A stretch of DNA of 64,000 nt from Tubulanus polymorphus (lineage: Eukaryota; Nemertea; Palaeonemertea; Tubulaniformes; Tubulanidae), in the NCBI RefSeq assembly GCF_964204645.1, contig NC_134027.1:17536485-17600484 (forward strand), read 5' to 3'. Position 1 is the stretch's first letter. Each line of letters begins with the position of its first letter. Below, in pieces: positions 11,079 to 22,049 of the stretch. Under the pieces are notes generated by a model. That model was not told the DNA's origin, did not search any database, and saw only the letters and a program-made list of their open reading frames with translations. Both the position numbers and the translations under genes were made by a program.

Positions 11079-13081
11079 CATACTTGTATTGGTTCGACTC
11101 CATTTTTAGGACCATTCAAAAACATGGTATGCTCAGCCATGCATGACTTATTTCTTGCATTTTAAAATTCCATTCTTGAGTAAACATACAGGTCTACCAA
11201 CCTTACCCCCAAAAAATCTATAACAATTATAATTAATGAGTAATTAATCTTTCAGATACAGTAACACATTTTTACCTTCATGAAGTAGTCATGAAGGTTA
11301 TAAGATGGTAGTGAGTTGATGACGTCATATTCGTGTCGCCACTTATAACTTGTTGGTGGGAGTTCGGAGGAAGATTTGTCAAACAAATAAATACTTTAAT
11401 CTTATTAATGCAGAGGGTGAAATTTCGGTTTATTAAAATATTTCCCTAAATTATTAGAAAATGCCGATAGTAAGACCGTGGGAAAGTTTTTATCGTTGAA
11501 TGGGCGAATCATGGTGGCAGAGTGCACCTGTGATAAGGCGGAAATAGTTCCATGTGAAGGCGAAGCTTTTAAATGATTAGACATTCGGAGGTGGTTTATC
11601 AACTTTTTTCAACTATAGTGCTGCTATTTTCCCAATCAACTTGCTAGATTTCGATCGTTTCTCATAAGTCAACACTTGTTATTCAAGTGTGATTTTGATG
11701 TGTGTAGAGATACATCGTGACTAGCGTATTGAATGGCGGCGCCATGTTTAAGCTGCGCGTTGATCGTTGAATAGTGGAAATATAGGGTGGAATTATCTTG
11801 ATTTTATCCATACGAAGCTTATTAAAGGTTAGTGTCAACAAATGGTCCATTACAGTCGCTCTAATTTATGTGGAAAGACGCTCTTAACCGGCAAAACCAT
11901 GTTCTGTTTCATGTTATCGTTGGCCTACGTGACTGATCTTGCTTGAGCGTTCGCTGCCGGCGCGCCGCTTCAAAGTTATAAATAAAGTACTGTATAAACT
12001 GTATAACTGATTGTTAATGACATACAACAAATAAACCTTTAAAGAAAGGTACCCAGTGTCTGACATTCTACTGAAAAATTCCGGATTCATTCACCGCATA
12101 GTTTTTTCTTAGTGAGCATTTTAGTATATGAATCAATTAAGATGATTGACAGACGCGGGTGCGGTTGTATCAGCTGTTGAATACGTTCGATGTAAACAAT
12201 AATTTTAACCACGTGCGCGATGAAAACAGAGATATCAAACTAACAGGGATGAGAATTCCCCGTGGTTTACCGCGGATTTCGGTATTGAAAAATATCAATT
12301 TTCCAAATAGTCCAAAAATGATGTAAAAGTATGGGGGGGTTGATGATCTCACTCAAATGGTCCGGCGCGATCGGTAATCAGGTGAACCATAAAAACGTTC
12401 AGTGCCTGTTTCACTTATCGTCGTGTAAAAGTATCGCATTGCAATGCATATTGTTCATTGCAACACAGTGATTTTGTATCTACATTTGTACTACGATGAG
12501 TGTGTATGTATTTTATCGATTGGTTGCAGACAGGCGCGCGCGCAGCAACAGTAGTAATGTATATAGGCCTACTTTCTGCTGCCGCGCGTGTGTGGTGAAC
12601 ACCTTCCGATATTATACACTATGGGTGATGATTTTTAGTGAGCATTCATTGGCGCATTTTAACTGCAATAATTCAGGGCTCGACCCGCAATGCATGAGAT
12701 GCTGCACGTCATCGAATGAGGATGTACCACATTGGAACTAGCCATTACCTTCCAAAATAATAGTCGTTCATGGGTTCAAGATCGCTCTAAGTGAAAACGC
12801 TTTAAATTTCTAAAATTTCCTTGGGGGAAGACCCCCAAACCTGCCAAAATAGCTTTGCGCCTTCGGCGCTTGCGAGTGCTGATGGCTTAGCCGTCAGCTG
12901 GTTCGCATGTGTAACTCAAGAAAACAAAAAAACCGCGGATTTTATAGGTCGGCGTTCTCATCTCTGAACTAAGAAGCACTGAATTTCTTAATTACATGTG
13001 ATTTGAATAAGCGTATGTGCTGGTTTTTCAAAAAGTCGAATCTTAAAGGCCCATTGGTATGATCAGTAGATAACCGGGTGG

Positions 13082-13809
13082 TAACAAGAGAAATCCCACA
13101 ATAAGTTCAGCCAAAACGAGAAACTTAAATAGAAGAGTTATATATATTTGCGCAACGTTTCGGCTAAAGACTATTAGCCATCATCAGGCGTACTGAGTAC
13201 AGGAGAATATTACAAGATATTTATACAAGACCAAAACAATAGAAGCAGAGTGAGTGATTAAAATATTGAAAGGGGAATAGATTAAAGTAATGACATAACA
13301 ACTAGAAAACAATGCTAAAGTAAGCAAGGCAAACTAGGGGCAATGTAGATTAAAGTAATTAATAAACAAAGACACAAGCTAAAGTGATTAAAACGGGAGG
13401 ACAAGCTAAGGGGTAATCAAATAAAACAAAGAGAAGGAACATGAAAGGCGATAATCAGTGAGTGAGTGGAAACAAGCAAACTATGATAAAGGCAAAACAA
13501 TGGAGGGAATTAGTATAACGGGGGTACAAGAGAAGCGAGAAATTTGGAGATCAAAATGTTGTGGGGGGAGAAACCGTTATTCAAATTAACACAATTTTCC
13601 AAGTTTTCAATAATCAGGGCCGATTCCATAATGTGTCGTTTAATCTTTTCTGAACAGGGGAAAATTATGGAGGCATTTTCAAAATCAAAATTGTGGCTGG
13701 TTTCGTATACGTGATTAGCAACACCGCTTTCAGGCTTAAAATTCTTTACATCATTCTTATGTTCACGAATGCGCTTGTGTAAATCGCGTCCGGTTTCGCC
13801 GATATATAT
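13082..13809 (-). repeat. 5' inverted terminal copy of PLE-1
   Basis: Near-perfect reverse complement of about 15632-16353: the 3' coding end of the GIY-YIG domain, the 3' untranslated region and the hammerhead-like motif. Base pairing of the two arms would give a stem of roughly 725 bp around the coding body. Confidence 0.9.
13140..13200 (-). ncRNA. Hammerhead-like motif, 5' copy in PLE-1
   Basis: Reverse complement of the motif at 16235-16297: CTGATGA (13187-13181), a stem of GGCTAA/TTAGCC and GAAAC (from 13161). It is on the minus strand because the terminal copy is inverted. Confidence 0.6.
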
Positions 13810-13892
13810 TCTTCAGATCTCGGCAAGCGCACAATTACCTCAGATCTCAACTTCCGGACCCGCATCTCTTCAACTTACTCAGCTCTATCGTT

Positions 13893-15926
13893 ATGGACTC
13901 CGGTAACCGTCATTTTTCTGACAATTCTTGTAAACTTAATTCGAAACTTCAACAGCTCATTATTCTTAGTCCTTGGACTAAGTTTAGCAACACGGACATT
14001 ATTGTGAATCTCTCCTCCGTTTCGCTCACGTTGTATCAACTTCAACTCCTTGGCTTCGGTTTGAACTTTTCTTTACCTCACCGCAAGACGAACATCCTGG
14101 ATTTTATGTCGGAATTAGAACAGCGCAAGACATCTTCCTCGAATTTTGACTACAATTTTATGTTTATGAACTTACAAACTATTTGTGATAACCTCCGTTA
14201 TAATTACTCAGAATTTTTACCTCGTCGTTTCAGGATTGCCCTCTCTGAACTTAGAAAACTAGACTCTGTTCGTATTTCAAAAGCTGATAAAGGTGGCAAA
14301 ATTGTTCTCTTAGATATCTGTGATTATAATCAAAAAATGTTCTCCCTTCTTGGTGACTCTAATGTTTATAAACCATTGAAATCCAACCCTCTCTCACGTA
14401 TGCAAGCTTCATTCAATAAGAATCTGTCTGGTATTATCCAACGGTTTCCGGACTCTAAAGATATTCTTTCGAAATTTCAATCACGTCTACCCTCCCTACC
14501 TTATATCTATGGGCTCCCCAAAATCCATAAGAAAGATGTTCCGCTGCGCCCCATTGTATCTAATTGTAATTCGCCCTCTTATCGTTTATCCAAATTTCTG
14601 GCTAAACAATTATCACCGGCTCTTGGTTCTTTCTCCGCCTCGCATTTACGACACAACCAAGATTTATTAGAACGGTTAAAAAACATTATTCCTGGTAACG
14701 ATAGATTCATTTCGTTTGATGCTAGTTCTCTTTTTACCAATGTTCCTCTTAGGCCTACCCTTGATTTTCTTAAACGGAAACTTCCTTCGTTGGATTTCAA
14801 TTTTGACATTCCTACTGATTGTATTATCGAATTAATTGAACTTTGCACCCAGAACTCCTTTTTTAGTTTCAACAATTCATATTTCGAACAGGTTTTTGGC
14901 ATGGCTATGGGGAACCCGCTTAGTCCCATTTTAGCAAATCTTTTCCTGGAACACGTTGAAACCGAATTACTACCTCTTTACACAGATACTCTCCCTTAAC
15001 TTTGGTTACGATACGTTGATGATATTCTTGCCCTTATACCTTTTGACTTTGATATTGATCAATTTCTCACATTTATTAACTCTTTTTATCCCTCCTTGAA
15101 CTTCACATTTGAATTGGAAGTTGATGGGAAAATCCCTTTCCTTGATGTTTGTATACACAATTGTTTGTCTTGTCTAAAATTCTCGGTTTATAGGAAACCT
15201 ACCCACTCTGGAACATACCTACATTATTTCTCCTTCACCGCTCATAACATTAAACTTAGTGTTGCCCAAAGCTTATTCCTTCGCGCATTAAGGATTTGTG
15301 ACCCCCTTTTCTTGGATGATGAACTAACCCAGATCAAGACCTCTCTTAATAAATTAGCTTACCCCGACGACATTTTGAATAAAGCTCTCTTGAGAGCCCG
15401 TCGTTCACATTTCAGTCACTCTCAAGGGACCCGCGCGCGTAAACAGCCTATTATTGTACCTTTTGTTCCTTTTCTGGAAAAATCTAAAACTCCCCTCCAT
15501 CTCTTAAACAAACAACTCATTTTTACTTATAACAACAAACTTAGTCGTAATCTTACTCATAACTCCCCCAAAATTGAACCCCTGAACATTGGTGTATATA
15601 AAATTCCCTGTAAAGTGTGTAACAAAATATATATCGGCGAAACCGGACGCGATTTACACAAGCGCATTCGTGAACATAAGAATGATGTAAAGAATTTTAA
15701 GCCTGAAAGCGGTGTTGCTAATCACGTATACGAAACCAGCCACAATTTTGATTTTGAAAATGCCTCCATAATTTTCCCCTGTTCAGAAAAGATTAAACGA
15801 CACATTATGGAATCGGCCCTGATTATTGAAAACTTGGAAAATTGTGTTAATTTGAATAACGGTTTCTCCCCCCACAACATTTTGATCTCCAAATTTCTCG
15901 CTTCTCTTGTACCCCCGTTATACTAA
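13893..15926 (+). pseudogene. Penelope-like reverse transcriptase / GIY-YIG endonuclease, one nonsense codon
   Basis: A single reading frame of 677 sense codons plus stops is interrupted only by TAA at 14997-14999; the downstream segment is in the same frame. Domains in order: an N-terminal region; ADKGGKIV (about residue 131); YGLPKIHK; LRPIVSNCNSPSYRLSKFL (fingers); FDASSLFTNVPL (motif A); GMAMGNPLSPILANLFLEH (motif B); then, just after the stop, the catalytic RYVDDIL (motif C); VYRKPTHSGTYLHY; and a C-terminal GIY-YIG domain with CKVCNKIYIGETGR and RIREHK. It would copy element RNA at a nick made by its own endonuclease. The stop falls immediately before the catalytic aspartates, so a truncated product would be inactive. 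The ATG at 13893 is the first in frame; an upstream start in the rearranged 5' region cannot be excluded. Confidence 0.92.
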
Positions 15927-16234
15927 TTCCCTCCATTGTTTTGCCTTTATCATAGTTTGCTTGTTTCCACTCACTCACTGATTATCGCCTTTCATGTTCC
16001 TTCTCTTTGTTTTATTTGATTACCCCTTAGCTTGTCCTCCCGTTTTAATCACTTTAGCTTGTGTCTTTGTTTATTAATTACTTTAATCTACATTGCCCCT
16101 AGTTTGCCTTGCTTACTTTAGCATTGTTTTCTAGTTGTTATGTCATTACTTTAATCTATTCCCCTTTCAATATTTTAATCACTCACTCTGCTTCTATTGT
16201 TTTGGTCTTGTATAAATATCTTGTAATATTCTCC

Positions 16235-16297
16235 TGTACTCAGTACGCCTGATGATGGCTAATAGTCTTTAGCCGAAACGTTGCGCAAATATATATA
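16235..16297 (+). ncRNA. Hammerhead-ribozyme-like motif, 3' copy in PLE-1
   Basis: CTGATGA (16249-16255) is followed by a 6-bp stem GGCTAA/TTAGCC with a short loop and then GAAACGTT (from 16275). These are the conserved core boxes in the right order and spacing. Stem III would be only the palindromic ACGT, which works best as a dimer; short stem III hammerheads are known from Penelope-like elements. GCG after the presumed cleavage site can pair with CGC before CTGATGA. Activity is inferred, not shown. Confidence 0.65.
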
Positions 16298-16663
16298 ACT
16301 CTTCTATTTAAGTTTCTCGTTTTGGCTGAACTTATTGTGGGATTTCTCTTGTTATCTTCTTACACGGATATTGTGTATCTTCTCGTCTCAACCGGGTGGT
16401 AAGCACTTGAGATTCTGCACAGTCGGCACCTCCCACTACAGCTGAGGCAGTGTGATGCTGTAGTGTTTGTTTATACTTCCACTTGAGCTCATGCTAATAA
16501 ACTGTCATGGCCAATTTAAATTGCTCACGTTATATCAGACTAAGAGAATTAAAGAATAGAATTACCGTAATCAAGTTTCAACCATTTTTTTTAACACTAA
16601 TACTGACAATCATAATCCGAGAATAGTTTGTCTATGTATAAATTCCATATATTTCTCTGATAG

Positions 16664-18292
16664 TTAAATGTGCAACTCTTGTATGTTTTCTTCTGTTTTT
16701 TTACGGTTTTTACTGTCTCCTGGCCGAGTTCTGATACTGGTGTAAGCTCGGTCAACGTTTTCATTCCAGTGGCAAACAGCAAAATTTGCTCTCATGTTGT
16801 ATTGTTCATCGCTGAATGATATGCGTTTGTCCTGAAACAAGTTCATCACATTGTTGAAGGATTCGACATAAAACGAGTCCCTACAGTAGATGAAGCATTC
16901 TGGATGTTTGTACAAATAAGTACCGCGGATAACATTTCTCAACAGATTTTCCGCCACTGTCGACGTAATGACCACCATTGATGGTTCGTAATATGGATCT
17001 GTCTTGCAGCGCGATTCTGTACTACAGTTTTGATGTTCATTTTTATAATGATCTACGAGATTATCCAAGTTGACTCTGAGTTTTTTTTGGATCCTGATTA
17101 CAATTCCGGATAGCCCACTGCATGTGGGTTCCAATTGCTTTTGACTTATCTTGGAGTTGCTCGTGCCAAGTTTTTCCATGGTTTTTCTTAGCACCGGCTG
17201 ACACTTTTTCAATCCTTCTCAAGGCATTTTTTATTTCGTGCCACGTATCATTTTGGTTTGTAGCCCCTTGATCTCTCACGAATTTATTGACTGATGCACT
17301 ATTATCATGGCTATGAATTCCGATCTGCAAACCTTTGTTGTCTTTTGTTTATCTAATGTACTCGTAGATACGCTCTGTACCTAAACGCTCGTGACGCTGT
17401 GACACTAGATCATCCGATTTGGTGACATGTTCACAGCGCAAAACTTTGTGACTTTTTTCACCAACTGCCACAACACTGCTGTCTTGGCATTTTTGCGCCA
17501 CCCGTGCCGTGCGTCAGTCATTATATTGATGGTGCCCGGGTTCTCATACATTGCGATCTCTTCTAAAAGAGCAGTTTCAATACTTTTATCATGTTCTTCT
17601 TGAACGGCATCTACGTAACTATTTTGAATTTTTTTCAATCTTTCTGTCGAAATTTTGCCGATACCACTGCCTTCCGTAAGACGTTGATAGGCTACGTATA
17701 TCATCCCTGAAGCGAGTAATCCATGTGCCAGTCGAGCGTTCACTAAGAATTCGCCATTTGGGAGATAAGATGATGATGACCATGACAATGAATGGAATTT
17801 TCGTGTCCGTTGACAATGCAGATTTACTCGTGCAACATGTCCAGTGTAGTGTATCTTTTTGATCTGCATCGGGCAGTCACAATAGCGCCAATGTAGGCTT
17901 GCCATCTCAATCAATTTCATTACTGCAGATTCACAAGTAACCATTAATTTTTGATCGACGTCACACTTGTCTGTGTTCACATAGTTTGCTATATCAATGT
18001 TGACAGTATCTGGCGAATTGTGTGCAAGCCAGTAATCCAAAATATTTTCCATTACTGTAGCATTACTGGCTAATCTAGTCGTTTGCTTCAACATAATATC
18101 CTTCACTTTCTTGATTTTCTCTAAAATGTTCTTTTTCACGGTATCATCTCCAGATATTTCGAGTTTAAAACTTTTCGATCGCCTTCTTTTTGCAGAATCC
18201 CCAGTATTCTCCATTTTGAAAAAACAGGTCACAGAAATTGAAATGTCGGTTGTCTTTGCTTTGAGTGAACGTAAACGACTGAATAGGCACAA
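16664..18292 (-). pseudogene. Kolobok-like transposase, broken into three frames
   Basis: Three minus-strand pieces read in order: 18292-17405 (295 aa, acidic/basic N-terminus, Cys-rich centre, ending near the motif DARHGWRKNA), 17330-17061 (IHSHDNSASVNKF, then NQNDTWHEIKNALR) and 17212-16664 (HWAIRNC just before, then CKTDPYYEPS, FYVESFNNVMN, FQDKRISF, CHWNENVDR). The pieces need at least two frameshifts, and there is a stop near 17350. Conserved Asp, His and Trp positions suggest a DDE-type nuclease of the Kolobok group, though this was assigned from memory of the family. A functional version would cut the TTAA-flanked ends. It is inactive here. Confidence 0.65.
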
Positions 18293-18498
18293 AATCCACT
18301 ATCTCTAGATTTCAGTTAGAAAAACTATGGACTCGGTCATGGACTAATTGTAAAATGCTATTTAGGGAACTTTGCGTATTATGTGCTGTTGCTATGTCAC
18401 TGGCCTGTAATTTCAGTATGGGTGCATATAGTCAGTGTGCATGGTAACTGCTCCTTCTAAGTTAGTTTATTGCTCAAGTTCTTAAGTAAATTCATATA
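18293..18498. promoter_or_regulatory. Divergent intergenic region of the Kolobok-like element
   Basis: 206 bases separate the start of the transposase (minus strand) from the start of the P2X7-C gene (plus strand), so both promoters must lie here or overlap the coding ends. No clear TATA box or initiator can be assigned. Confidence 0.35.
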
Positions 18499-19044
18499 AT
18501 GGCAGGATCCAGTGAAGAAAATGATTATATGGAGACAGAAAATAACGGAAATGGCTCACAGAAGCGTAAATTTGCTATAATGGTGACACCAGAACAAGAA
18601 GAATGTATACGTCATTTCATCAATTTCAACTGCTGGGATTTTGATGAAGTACTATCCTCCGAAAATGAATGCGATGATGATGAATATACAATCTTTCTCA
18701 TCGAGCAAGACCAGTCTGCCTTAGAATGTGAAGACTGTTATTGTCGGCCGTGTGTAACTGACGAAAGTCATCGACAAATGTGGTGGGAATGTGAGCCCGG
18801 AATCCCTGATGAATCAAATCATCGCCCGAGAAAAATCGCGTATAGAAAGTTCTGGACCATGTTGTTCCACCGGGATGCATTTGCAGACAATCAATACAAG
18901 GCGAAAAAACTGGATGCTTTAGAAAATCATAAAATTGCTGTTTGGCATCGGAGAGATATGTTACCGGACTGTGTGCTGAAATGTGTACGATCATGGTATC
19001 CAAATTTAGCTGATCAACCATATATGGGACACAAGTGGAAGTAA
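18499..19044 (+). CDS. P2X7-intracellular-domain-like protein carried by the transposon
   Basis: Intact 181-aa ORF with its own ATG. Residues 1-60 are acidic and low in structure. Residues 74-103 hold a Cys cluster (CEDCYCRPC, later CEP) likely to bind zinc. Residues 112-180 contain YRKFW, then VWHRRDMLPDCVLKCVRSWYP and YMGHK. This resembles the C-terminal 'ballast' module of P2X7 receptors, where PSCCxWxIRxxFP and YxGF recur. There are no membrane segments, so this is the stand-alone soluble form, not a channel. It is divergent from the broken transposase inside the same TTAA-bounded element. Its role in transposition is unknown; DNA or protein binding is a guess. No intron is apparent. Confidence 0.7.
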   Translation: MAGSSEENDYMETENNGNGSQKRKFAIMVTPEQEECIRHFINFNCWDFDEVLSSENECDDDEYTIFLIEQDQSALECEDCYCRPCVTDESHRQMWWECEPGIPDESNHRPRKIAYRKFWTMLFHRDAFADNQYKAKKLDALENHKIAVWHRRDMLPDCVLKCVRSWYPNLADQPYMGHKWK

Positions 19045-19729
19045 ATTATCTTATAATCACAGTTTGGAAATTATTTCTGTTCTAGTAGTTTACATGAATT
19101 GGATTAGTTATTCAATAAAATAGTTTCAAGGTATGTCACAACTCTTTCTATGGAATGCTGTATGGATCATTTTATAGGCTAGTATCCAGATATTCATATC
19201 ATATTTGGTACCGTTAAAAAGCTCACAAGACGATGGATCTATCTAAAGCATTTCCATCGTTATTTTGTGTTTGCTAAAAAAAGTTTAATCTTTACTATAA
19301 TATTTGCCTGATAGATCACATTACATCATATGGAGAACCACTTGAGGCGATGACAGGTTTGTTTATCAAGACACTGATAACAACAACTGATGAACTCTGG
19401 CTCAGCAACGGAAACCAACTCTAGTGGGAGGAGCTTTATGTCAATCAGTGGTTCAAAATATCAGTAAATCCAACTTTAAAATTCAAATTTTTGGCTGATT
19501 GGCTGCATTTGAGGTAGAAATGACATTGGATAACGCCTCCCATAACATTCATTTATCTATCTGACAAAAACCATGGTGAAAATCGACCTAGTTTTAGAGA
19601 AAACAAGGAAAATATGTACCCAAGCGCTGGAGCTCAGTTCTAACGGAATTGGTCACATGATATGGCATCCTCTGACATTGATTGGGCTTTTATACTGCCA
19701 GTGGGCCTTTAATTGACTCCTATTACATA

Positions 19730-20300
19730 GGCCTAAGCCAGGACCTCTGGAATTGAATTGAATTTCGACACAGAAATTTGCCTGTAATTTGCGATGAATC
19801 TTTTTGAAAATTAGCTTGAAGATTGGGTCTGGCGAGATGTCCACCCCTATTGTAAAAATATTGGTGATCAAATATGGCTGCCATTTGGGTGGCCATCTTG
19901 AATTTCTTGTTTGCACGATGCAGCCCGCAATTCTTGTTGGATTTCCACAAAATTTGGTGTGAGAATCAAGGTCAAGCTGTCTATGCCTTTTGTATATGGA
20001 GGTCATCTGCCTTCAAATATGGCTGCCAGGTCAGCCATCTTGAATTTCTAGCACCAAATGGCCTGCAATTCTTGATGCATTTTCAGCATACTAGGTGTAA
20101 GAATTTTGGTAGGTGAAATGTCTACCCCTTATTGAAAATTGAGTTCAACTATGGCCACCAGGGTTGCCATCCATCTTGGATTTCTTTTCAGCACGATGCC
20201 TAAACCAATTCTTGATGCATTTTTTCATGAAGTGTGATCTTTTGGGCAGCTAAAATGGGCTTGTCTTTTCATGTAAGGATATATTAACAGAAAATGAACA
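19730..20300. repeat. ~150-bp tandem units in family E
   Basis: About three diverged units, each with ATATGGC(T/C)(G/A)CCA(G/T)... followed by CATCTTGAATTTCTTG and a CAATTCTTG(A/T)TG(C/G)ATTT stretch. The third has ATGGCCACCAGGG. A related short array occurs at 53330-53640. Short ORFs here are by-products of the repeat. Confidence 0.65.
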
Positions 20301-20920
20301 TTATCGCCACATATCGCCTATACCTCTTAACTGTTTTAAAACTTGTTACATCGTTACAATGTAAATCATTTTGTATAACTTTGAATACTGAATCATTCTT
20401 CTTCTATTGCATCATGAAGGTACAAGGCCCGTGGGCCTCTTGTTTAAGACACTCTGTATTGTGATCAATTTTCTTGGACATTTTGAATTTTATTGGAATT
20501 TACCTGTAGAATGTAGTATGTTTATGTGTATCTGTAGTATGTTTATGTGACAGTCGAATCAGTACTGTCAGGGATGATGTGATAGACTTGCTTTAATGTG
20601 TCCTTTTATGTTGTATATTGTATGCACAACTACGTATCGTACTACCATGGACTTCATTTTAGAGATATTTTATCTGAGTCCAACTGATGAAGTCAGACTT
20701 AATTGTATATTATGCACTCTTAATTCCAAATGGTCCAGGACTTCAGAAATTGACTGACATGTTCATATCCGATTAACGCGTGCTCTACTGTATTCATTTA
20801 TGTTTCATTCTGGTGTTGTATGTAGGTGGTGGATTATAGATGCATTACTTTCGAAAAAACTGATGCTGCACTAATTCAAACTGATTGAAATCATCATCGG
20901 GTTTGAGTTTGATTGTATGG

Positions 20921-21554
20921 TTAACCCTTAACCTGCCGGCAGCTTTAATGTTAAGTCCTGTGTGTGCCAGGTGATTTGCGTGTTAATGAAATTTACTCAT
21001 CGAATCCTCATAACTTCCAAACATTTCTATATTGGGCATTGAAACTTCACAAAGTTGTAGTTTATAGTCATAGCCACGGGTTAATGGTGAAAAATTAAAC
21101 TTCCGACTTTTGAAAGAGGGGATCCACTGGGTGGGGTCATTTTTGGGGGTCAAGCGCAAAACGACCTCCTAGAAAGTCAGAATACTCACAATTTCGTGTT
21201 ACATTGTCGATATTCATAAATAAAGACTCTGTAGATTACTATATACATTGTAAAAACCTTTATTATTATTCTGATTACAGTCTAAATGTTAAAATCTTCA
21301 TTAAAATCCCAAAATATCGAATTTACGGGCCGTTTTTGAGGTCAAAATTCTTCAAAATGAGAAATTACTTCCGGGTTTGTATTCTCGAGTATCAGCAGTG
21401 CTGTGCGTTAAGAACTTCGTCTCAATGTGCTGCGAGGTGCTTGTGACATAAAAACAAACTTTAAAGGCGAGATAGGTCACGCTGTCAACTACAGTCGCCT
21501 ACGGCAGTTCCCCAGTGTGTCGACTACAGTCGTCTAGGGCAAGTTAAGGGTTAA
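20921..21554. mobile_element. TTAA-flanked inverted-repeat element (MITE), 634 bp
   Basis: TTAACCCTTAACCTGCC at the left and the reverse complement of TTAACCCTTAACTTGCC at the right, with TTAA at both outer ends. An internal pair of CGACTACAGTCG-like palindromes lies near 21480-21530. No transposase; probably mobilised by a piggyBac- or Kolobok-type enzyme. Confidence 0.7.
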
Positions 21555-21750
21555 ACATGTCTACATCTTCTGGAATTAAAAAAATGAAATTTTGGATGAT
21601 TCATAGTACTTCTTGCAGATGTTGTCGAGTGGGTAATGATTATTGCAATCTTCATTGCATTATTATCCAGCTACTTCAACTCTTCTCAGTTGTCTTGTCC
21701 CCATTTACATGTCGTATATAAAATGATAATACCTTCTGTTTAATTTTTAG

Positions 21751-21927
21751 AGCCAAAACTGAAACTGCAAGTTAAAAAGGAATGTTATAGTGGTGGAGAA
21801 CAATTGAATACTGGTAATGATGTGACAAACAAATACTTCAAAGAATCCAAAGGATTTTATGTTCGACTGTATGGCCTTGGAAAATCGGTTGTCTTGAAAA
21901 TTGCAATAGCTAAGATTCAAACTCTAT
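21751..21927 (+). CDS. Host receptor-like gene, exon 1 seen (extracellular segment)
   Basis: The acceptor is a pyrimidine-rich tract ending TTTTTAG and the donor is GTAAGTT. The exon is 177 bases, phase 1 at both ends. It encodes 59 residues with two Cys (KKECYSGGEQ and a final IQTLC) and the segment GFYVRLYGLGKSVVLKIAI, which looks like a beta-strand-rich extracellular fold. I do not recognise the domain. It is placed with the LDLa exons because strand, phase and splice quality agree. The same frame runs past the donor into intron sequence, so the donor decides the end. Confidence 0.6.
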
Positions 21928-22049
21928 GTAAGTTATCTCATATTTATATTCCAGTTTCTTGTCTCATGTTTATATCCAGGTTTCGTCGGGTCAATTGCTT
22001 CAACTACCATGCATTGGGATGACCCATTTGTATACCTTACTATGCATTG

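Larger units (their letters stand above)
13085..16390 (+). mobile_element. Penelope-like retroelement PLE-1 with 12-bp target duplication
   Basis: Flanked by the direct repeat ACCGGGTGGTAA (13073-13084 and 16391-16402), which marks the insertion into the Kolobok-like transposon. The 5' end (13082-13809) is an inverted copy of the 3' end (about 15632-16353), including part of the GIY-YIG coding region. Penelope elements are known for such rearranged terminal copies. The body encodes one RT/GIY-YIG protein with a single nonsense codon. The clear target duplication and near-complete frame indicate a young insertion. Confidence 0.9.
13043..19712. mobile_element. TTAA-flanked Kolobok-like DNA transposon, interrupted by a Penelope element
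   Basis: It is bounded by TTAA at 13043-13046 and 19709-19712, with inverted termini AGGCCCATTGG (13047-13057) and CCAGTGGGCCT (19698-19708) differing at one position. Inside are a broken transposase on the minus strand (16664-18292) and, divergently transcribed, an intact P2X7-C-domain protein gene (18499-19044). TTAA target duplication is known for Kolobok. The transposase motifs (DARHGWRKNA, CHWNENVDR) fit what I recall of Kolobok-type proteins. Without the inserted Penelope element it would be about 3.35 kb. Confidence 0.65.
11274..20445. mobile_element. Hairpin-ended element, family E, containing a nested Kolobok-like transposon
   Basis: The left end is a perfect 10-bp-stem hairpin ACCTTCATGA-AGTAG-TCATGAAGGT (11274-11298). 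The right end repeats TCATGAAGGT (about 20412-20421) and follows it with a second hairpin AAGGCCC-GT-GGGCCT. It therefore has the same plan as families A, B and D. Its own sequence is 11274-13042 plus 19713-20445 (about 2.5 kb); the rest is the nested transposon. No protein was recognised in its own parts. Confidence 0.55.

Noticed and set aside
12496-12741. 81-codon ORF in a Cys-containing frame
   Set aside because: No splice signals, motifs or repeats supporting it; inside a hairpin-ended element.
14579-14929. 116-codon minus-strand ORF
   Set aside because: Antisense shadow of the Penelope RT.
21804-22022. Exon 1 extended to the ORF stop
   Set aside because: A consensus GTAAGT donor at 21928 and loss of protein-like composition beyond it favour the splice.
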